Origin: Methanofollis sp.
GTDB lineage: Archaea > Halobacteriota > Methanomicrobia > Methanomicrobiales > Methanofollaceae
Assembly: GCA_028696365.1 (NCBI GenBank)
Contig: JAQVHG010000071.1
Location: forward strand, 1 to 9,349
Reading direction: 5' to 3'
DNA length: 9,349 nt
Within the stretch, counting starts at the first letter, position 1. Every line of letters begins with the position of its first letter. Below, one piece after another: positions 6,360 to 9,349 of the stretch. The translations under genes were made by a program, and so were the position numbers. Below the pieces are notes generated by a model. That model saw only the letters and a list, made by a program, of their open reading frames with translations. It had not been told where the DNA came from and made no database searches.

Positions 6360-7313
6360 ATGAGAGTAGCCGTGGCAGGCGCAGGTGTAGCCGGGAGTTT
6401 TCTTGCTTCTCGACTCTCAGATTTGGGATATGTAGTCGACCTCTATGACCTCCCGGTGCAGACGGCGTGCCGGGCGGCTCCGTGTGCCTGGATGGCGACG
6501 CGGGATTTTCCTGCCGTGCTTGAGGCCGAGGGGTTGGACTCTGAGAAATACGTGATCGAACATTTTGATGCCTTCCTTCTCCAGGGGCAGCGGGTGGAGG
6601 CCGACTTGATGACGATCAGGAAGCCTGCGCTTGTTGCCGATCTAAGGGGCGGGATCGAGGTGCGGAAAGAGACGCCTGACCTTTCGGCATATGATAGGGT
6701 CATCGATGCCACCGGGACGGCGCGGGCCTATCTTCCGGCGATCGCAGGGGACGATTTCTGCCGGTGTGTCCAGTTCAGGGTGCAGGGCGGGAGCAGAGCG
6801 TCGGCCCTCCCGTTGGTGCAGTATGTCCATGGGGGGTATGCCTGGGCCTTCCCGCTCGGCGGGGGGGAGTGGCATGTCGGGTGCCTCAGCCATCTTGTCG
6901 ATCCGAGCGGGCTTATCGGGAAGACGGGGTTCCTGGACGGCGAGGCGCGTTGCGGGTGCAAGAGCAGGTTGCGGGTCACGTCGCCGTACAAGGCGTTGCC
7001 TTTTGTCTCTGAGAATATCTGGGGGGTGGGTGAGGCGATCGGGTGCGCCTATCCTTTGGTCGGCGACGGGATTGTTCCGGCCCTCCTCTCTGCCCGTCTT
7101 CTCCTCGATCACTTCGACGACCCTGAGGGCTACACGCAGGCGGTCCTCGATACTTTCCCTGGGATGCAGGGGGAGCGCACACTCCTGGAGAGGATGAAGG
7201 CCGGGCGCCGTCCGTCGCCCGCATGGGTCGATGAGATTGATACCTCACGTCTTGGTGTCAGGGTCACTCCGACCGAGGTTGCCCGTATCCTCTTTGCGCT
7301 CCTTGCCAGGTGA
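6360..7313 (+). CDS. FAD-dependent oxidoreductase, geranylgeranyl reductase-like
   Basis: This flavoprotein of 317 residues resembles archaeal geranylgeranyl reductases, which saturate the isoprenoid chains of membrane lipids. The N terminus has the FAD dinucleotide fold MRVAVAGAGVAGSF (GxGxxG) ending at the acidic LYD near residue 30. YAWAFP (160-165) followed by GGGEWHVG matches the YxWxFP signature of the family. GVGEAIGCAYPLVGDGI (222-238) is the second FAD motif. A Cys-containing CRAAPC segment lies near residues 36-41. It is about 70 residues shorter than usual GGR proteins, which could mean a different substrate. ATG 6360 is chosen because the beta strand starts directly there; a GTG at 6351 in frame adds three residues, and neither has a well-spaced ribosome site (GTGGGGGG adjoins the ATG). 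Divergent from the helicase and convergent with the small gene at 7396. Confidence 0.8.
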   Translation: MRVAVAGAGVAGSFLASRLSDLGYVVDLYDLPVQTACRAAPCAWMATRDFPAVLEAEGLDSEKYVIEHFDAFLLQGQRVEADLMTIRKPALVADLRGGIEVRKETPDLSAYDRVIDATGTARAYLPAIAGDDFCRCVQFRVQGGSRASALPLVQYVHGGYAWAFPLGGGEWHVGCLSHLVDPSGLIGKTGFLDGEARCGCKSRLRVTSPYKALPFVSENIWGVGEAIGCAYPLVGDGIVPALLSARLLLDHFDDPEGYTQAVLDTFPGMQGERTLLERMKAGRRPSPAWVDEIDTSRLGVRVTPTEVARILFALLAR

Positions 7314-7398
7314 ATGATGAGAGGTGGCGAGACCCCCGCTGTCCGCCCTCTAAAAATAGAATTTCAGATCTAGAAAAATTCCGTCAGGGTAGATCTCA
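7314..7398. terminator. Convergent termination region between reductase and small gene
   Basis: Between the two converging stops lie a 7-bp inverted repeat AGATCTA/TAGATCT (7366-7372 and 7390-7396, the last base being part of the small gene's stop) and two runs of five T on the minus strand (7379-7374 and 7356-7352 areas). These suit termination of the small gene. On the plus strand no strong U tract is seen. Confidence 0.4.
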
Positions 7399-7551
7399 GA
7401 AGAGTTCTCTGACTTCGATCTGCTCAGCGCTGATCCCGTGTACCTTGAGCATGACGGCATGGTAGAGGTTGACGTTACGCATGCATTCGCGGAACTCGCC
7501 GTCGTACCACTCTTTGAGTGATTCGCGGTACATCATCATCTTGGTCTGCAT
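7396..7551 (-). CDS. Small protein of unknown function, 51 residues
   Basis: The frame starts MQTKMMMYRESLKEWYDGEF and ends ISAEQIEVRELF. It is charged, Met-rich (six Met in the first 35 residues) and predicted by eye to be mainly helical, with one Cys and no signal peptide or membrane segment. Composition is protein-like, unlike the Pro/Arg/Ser-rich shadow frames around it; the open frame continues upstream to 7836, but that part is low-complexity and overlaps the repeat units, so ATG 7551 is chosen. There is no Shine-Dalgarno. A weak TATA-like CTTTAA about 30 nt upstream (7580-7587) would suit a leaderless message. T tracts follow the stop. I do not recognise the family; a lineage-specific methanogen small protein is the likeliest reading. 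Confidence 0.6.
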   Translation of the reverse strand: MQTKMMMYRESLKEWYDGEFRECMRNVNLYHAVMLKVHGISAEQIEVRELF

Positions 7552-7745
7552 AATGGTGTCTTCGCGTTTGGCTGAGGGGGTTAAAGTCGTTTTGAATTGA
7601 ATCGGGGAAGTTATTGACGATCTTTCGTGATAATTTCTATGGTGCGGTAGGGAATGGGCACGATGATTGAGGGGTGGACGGTCTGGTGCAAGGGCGTGAG
7701 GGGGGAGCGCAGAGTGGAAGTTGGTGGGAGCGGTTCTTCTTTTTT
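7552..7745. other. Spacer upstream of the 51-residue gene
   Basis: No gene is seen. An imperfect dyad TTATTGACGA/TCGTGATAA (7611-7633) might be an operator for the small gene, but nothing else supports this. The stretch ends in a T run at 7740-7745 bordering repeat copy B. Confidence 0.3.
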
Positions 7746-8010
7746 GGTTCAGTAAGAGCTCTCTGGATGAATCTCTCTGTTGGGGTGGCATGCCGCCCCC
7801 CGAAATTCCCATCACACGATAGGTCGTGGACGACAATCTCTCTTCATGGATTTCAAATGTGCCTTCCCTCCCCTATCTTCCTCTCTGGAGAACGAGTGGG
7901 AGTGAGTTTGAGTAGGCTTGCAGGTCTTCAAGAGGGCCTCGGGCCCGAAGATGTGAGAAGAGAGGTGAGTCACATCCACACCAAGAACTGGTGAGGGATT
8001 CTACGGGGCC
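7746..8010 (+). repeat. Non-coding repeat element, copy B
   Basis: The left end GGTTCAGTAAGAGCTCTCTGG leads into ATGAATCTCTCTGT, shared with copies D and E. The core ACGATAGGTCGTGGACGACA stands at 7816-7835, followed by TGCCTTCC at about 7861. The right end GAGGGATTCTACGGGGCC is an imperfect inverted repeat of the family's GGCTCTGTAGAAACCCTC. T-rich sequence lies on both flanks (ending at 7745, and ATTTTTC at 8011-8017). Confidence 0.65.
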
Positions 8011-8017
8011 ATTTTTC

Positions 8018-8523
8018 GGCTCTGTGGGGGCTTTTACCTTTCTCGGCACACGTGTGAATTGCCCGCCTACCTCTAGCGGTCGCGCCGAGGGTCTCAATAG
8101 GACGCGGCGAGAGATAAGAGAGTGGTATCAGTCTGCGTGTGCGGGGTATGGAGGGTTTTTCTGCGTGGCTCATGCATGCTCACACTTGTTGCCCTCGGGC
8201 CCCCGCGATCACGATCGGTGGAGGATCGCACGCTGGTGGATCACGTATGGGTGATCGTTTTTTCTTTTCGGGGAGTGTTCGTCTCCTTCCATCTTCGTTG
8301 ACAAGGCGCTCTGGGGCCGGAGGCCCACGAGCGCCGTCGTCGGTGATCGTGAGATCCTAGCGAGTAGGTCCCTCACCATTCGCCGGGGGTTGCGCCCCCG
8401 GACCCCCCGCGGTACGATTGGTCGAGGATGGTAGAGTTGGGGATCATGTGAGGGTTGGTGTCCTTCTTCTCTGATCTTTATGATGAAGGGATCGAGGAGC
8501 GATGGACCTGATGGGGATGATCA
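8018..8523 (+). repeat. Diverged repeat segment C, probably two fused or eroded units
   Basis: The segment starts ATTTTTC-GGCTCTGTGGGGG (8011-8030). Diverged cores stand at 8211-8230 (ACGATCGGTGGAGGATCGCA) and 8414-8433 (ACGATTGGTCGAGGATGGTA), the second preceded by CCGGGGGTTGCGCCCCCGG, a version of the family hairpin. A second possible left end, TTTTCGGGGAGTGTTC, lies at about 8265-8280. Right ends are not clear. No credible gene is present. Confidence 0.5.
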
Positions 8524-8530
8524 TTTTTCC

Positions 8531-8752
8531 GGCTCTGTAGATATCCTCTTGATGAATCTCTCTGTCGAGGGCGTGCCGCCCCCCCGGGCCCCCCGCCACA
8601 CGATAGGTCGAGGACGGCAGTACTCTTCTCATGGTCATCGATTCTGCCTTCCTATCCTATCATGTGCTCCCTGGGGGGGTCTGGCTGAAGAGGCAGGAAG
8701 GCGGGGGGGCACACCTCTCACCCACACAATAGGTAAGGATTTCTACAAAGCC
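8531..8752 (+). repeat. Non-coding repeat element, copy D (best terminal inverted repeats)
   Basis: The left end GGCTCTGTAGATATCCTC and the right end GGATTTCTACAAAGCC are inverted repeats matching at 15 of the first 17 positions. The core ACGATAGGTCGAGGACGGCA stands at 8600-8619 and TGCCTTCC at about 8646. The subterminal right part, CACACAATAGGTAAGGA (8724-8740), resembles the core itself. At 222 bp with no coding potential it fits the size and form of a MITE. Its left neighbour is ATTTTTCC. Confidence 0.7.
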
Positions 8753-8768
8753 ACAGAACTATTTTTTC

Positions 8769-9053
8769 GGCTCTGTAGAGATCCTCTTGATGAATCTCTC
8801 TGTCGGGGAGCGTGCCGCCCCCCAAACCCCCCACGACACGATAGGTCGTGGACGGCAGCACTCTCGTCACAGTTGCCCATGATGCCTTCCCGGCTCAATC
8901 AATCTTTATCGCTGGGGTCCGGGGGCAGCGCCCCCGGCACGGTGGAGTTGGAAGGTATGAAGCCATCGTTGGGCAACGGAGAGAGGGAGGATCTCTCCAC
9001 CACATTCAGTGCTCTCTTCTGAGAAGGGGAGGGCTGGAGAGTTTTGGGATGAC
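8769..9053 (+). repeat. Non-coding repeat element, copy E
   Basis: The copy begins GGCTCTGTAGAGATCCTC, preceded by ATTTTTTC, and shares the next ~35 bp with copy D. The core is at 8838-8857, identical over 20 bp to copy A. The hairpin CCGGGGGC-AGC-GCCCCCGG is at 8919-8937, and the final block GGAGAGTTTTGGGATGAC at 9036-9053 is identical to 1307-1324. It lacks the inverted right end seen in B and D. Confidence 0.7.
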
Positions 9054-9349
9054 TTCTGGGTGAGACCCGCTCTCCTCTAGATAGGAATTCGCTCATATTG
9101 GCCTCAGATCCGGGATCTGAACCTCCGATTGGGGGGCGATCTGGAGAGATCTGGATAGGGGAAGAAAATGGCGGCAGATCATCAAATAAGGAGATATTTG
9201 AGGAGTATCCCCGCATGCTCCGGGCGCATATGAGTGCGAGAGATACTAGGGGGCATCTCCCCCTCAGGGCGTTCATCTGGAGGGCAGGAAAAACCCTGGA
9301 AATTGACGCGATTTTTTGGCCTCCCTAAACTCGCCATAGTATCATCTGG
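9054..9349. other. Unassigned right end of the window
   Basis: No gene is supported; the longest frame (9098-9328) has only a TTG start and no ribosome site. Visible structures are a 17-bp inverted repeat TCAGATCC-G-GGATCTGA (9104-9120) and an AGGGGG-CATCT-CCCCCT stem (9248-9264). Confidence 0.4.

Noticed and set aside
7552..7836. Upstream extension of the 51-residue gene to 146 residues
   Set aside because: The added part is low-complexity, overlaps repeat copy B and shows no ribosome site; ATG 7551 is the natural start.
8480..8511. ATGATGA followed by CTGA, resembling boxes C and D of an archaeal C/D guide RNA
   Set aside because: No D'/C' pair, no terminal stem, and 21 nt between the boxes; such short motifs occur by chance.
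8480..9022. A 180-codon open frame on the plus strand across copies D and E
   Set aside because: It runs through repeat units, is low in hydrophobic-core residues and rich in Pro, Gly, Arg and Ser, has no ribosome site, and the same repeat is read in different frames in other copies.
9098..9328. A 76-codon frame with TTG start at the right edge
   Set aside because: There is no ribosome site, the region contains strong inverted repeats, and no recognisable protein features are present.
1..9349. CRISPR array, tRNA or rRNA genes
   Set aside because: No short direct repeats with spacers, no T-loop GTTCGA in a tRNA setting and no rRNA signatures were found. The long repeats present are diverged units over 200 bp.

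Overview
The window looks like chromosomal DNA from a GC-rich methanogenic archaeon, most likely of the order Methanomicrobiales (Methanoculleus/Methanofollis-like). This is judged by eye from protein style: an archaeal RadA with an N-terminal helix-hairpin-helix domain, an RPA-type OB-fold protein, an HMf-type histone, an archaeal (Thermoplasma-type) phosphoglycolate phosphatase, a geranylgeranyl-reductase-like flavoprotein, and TATA-type promoters. The genus is inferred; no search was possible.

Layout. (1) 2-964, plus strand: 3' part of a single-stranded-DNA-binding RPA protein, open at the left window edge. (2) 965-1566: gene-poor spacer holding a ~320 bp repeat element (1006-1324) and a possible 31-residue Cys/His-rich small ORF whose stop touches the radA ribosome binding site. 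(3) 1567-3258, plus strand: radA and, 12 nt later, a HAD phosphatase, probably one transcript. (4) 3240-3870, minus strand: a PRC-barrel protein whose 3' end overlaps the phosphatase by 19 bp, and upstream of it an archaeal histone with a clear TATA promoter, a leader hairpin and a perfect 18-bp palindrome after its stop. (5) 3871-4457: spacer with a possible degenerate repeat element ending 11 bp from the helicase stop codon. (6) 4458-6071, minus strand: DEAD-box RNA helicase with a C-terminal DbpA-type RNA-binding domain, divergent from (7) 6360-7313, plus strand: a short FAD-dependent GGR-like reductase. (8) 7396-7551, minus strand: an unrecognised 51-residue protein. (9) 7552-9349: about 1.8 kb with no convincing gene, mostly occupied by a row of diverged non-coding units of 220-290 bp.

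How it works together. The left half is a genome-maintenance neighbourhood: RPA covers ssDNA, RadA forms the recombinase filament, the histone packs DNA, and the phosphatase probably clears 2-phosphoglycolate. The helicase remodels RNA, and the GGR-like enzyme probably acts on isoprenoid lipids.

The least ordinary part is the repeat family. At least four copies share a GGCTCTGTAG-type end and a core ACGATAGGTCGTGGACGGCA; two copies also carry imperfect inverted terminal repeats, and two share a GC-rich hairpin and an 18-nt right-hand block. It looks like a MITE-like or structured-RNA family that occupies intergenic space, and no transposase for it lies in the window.
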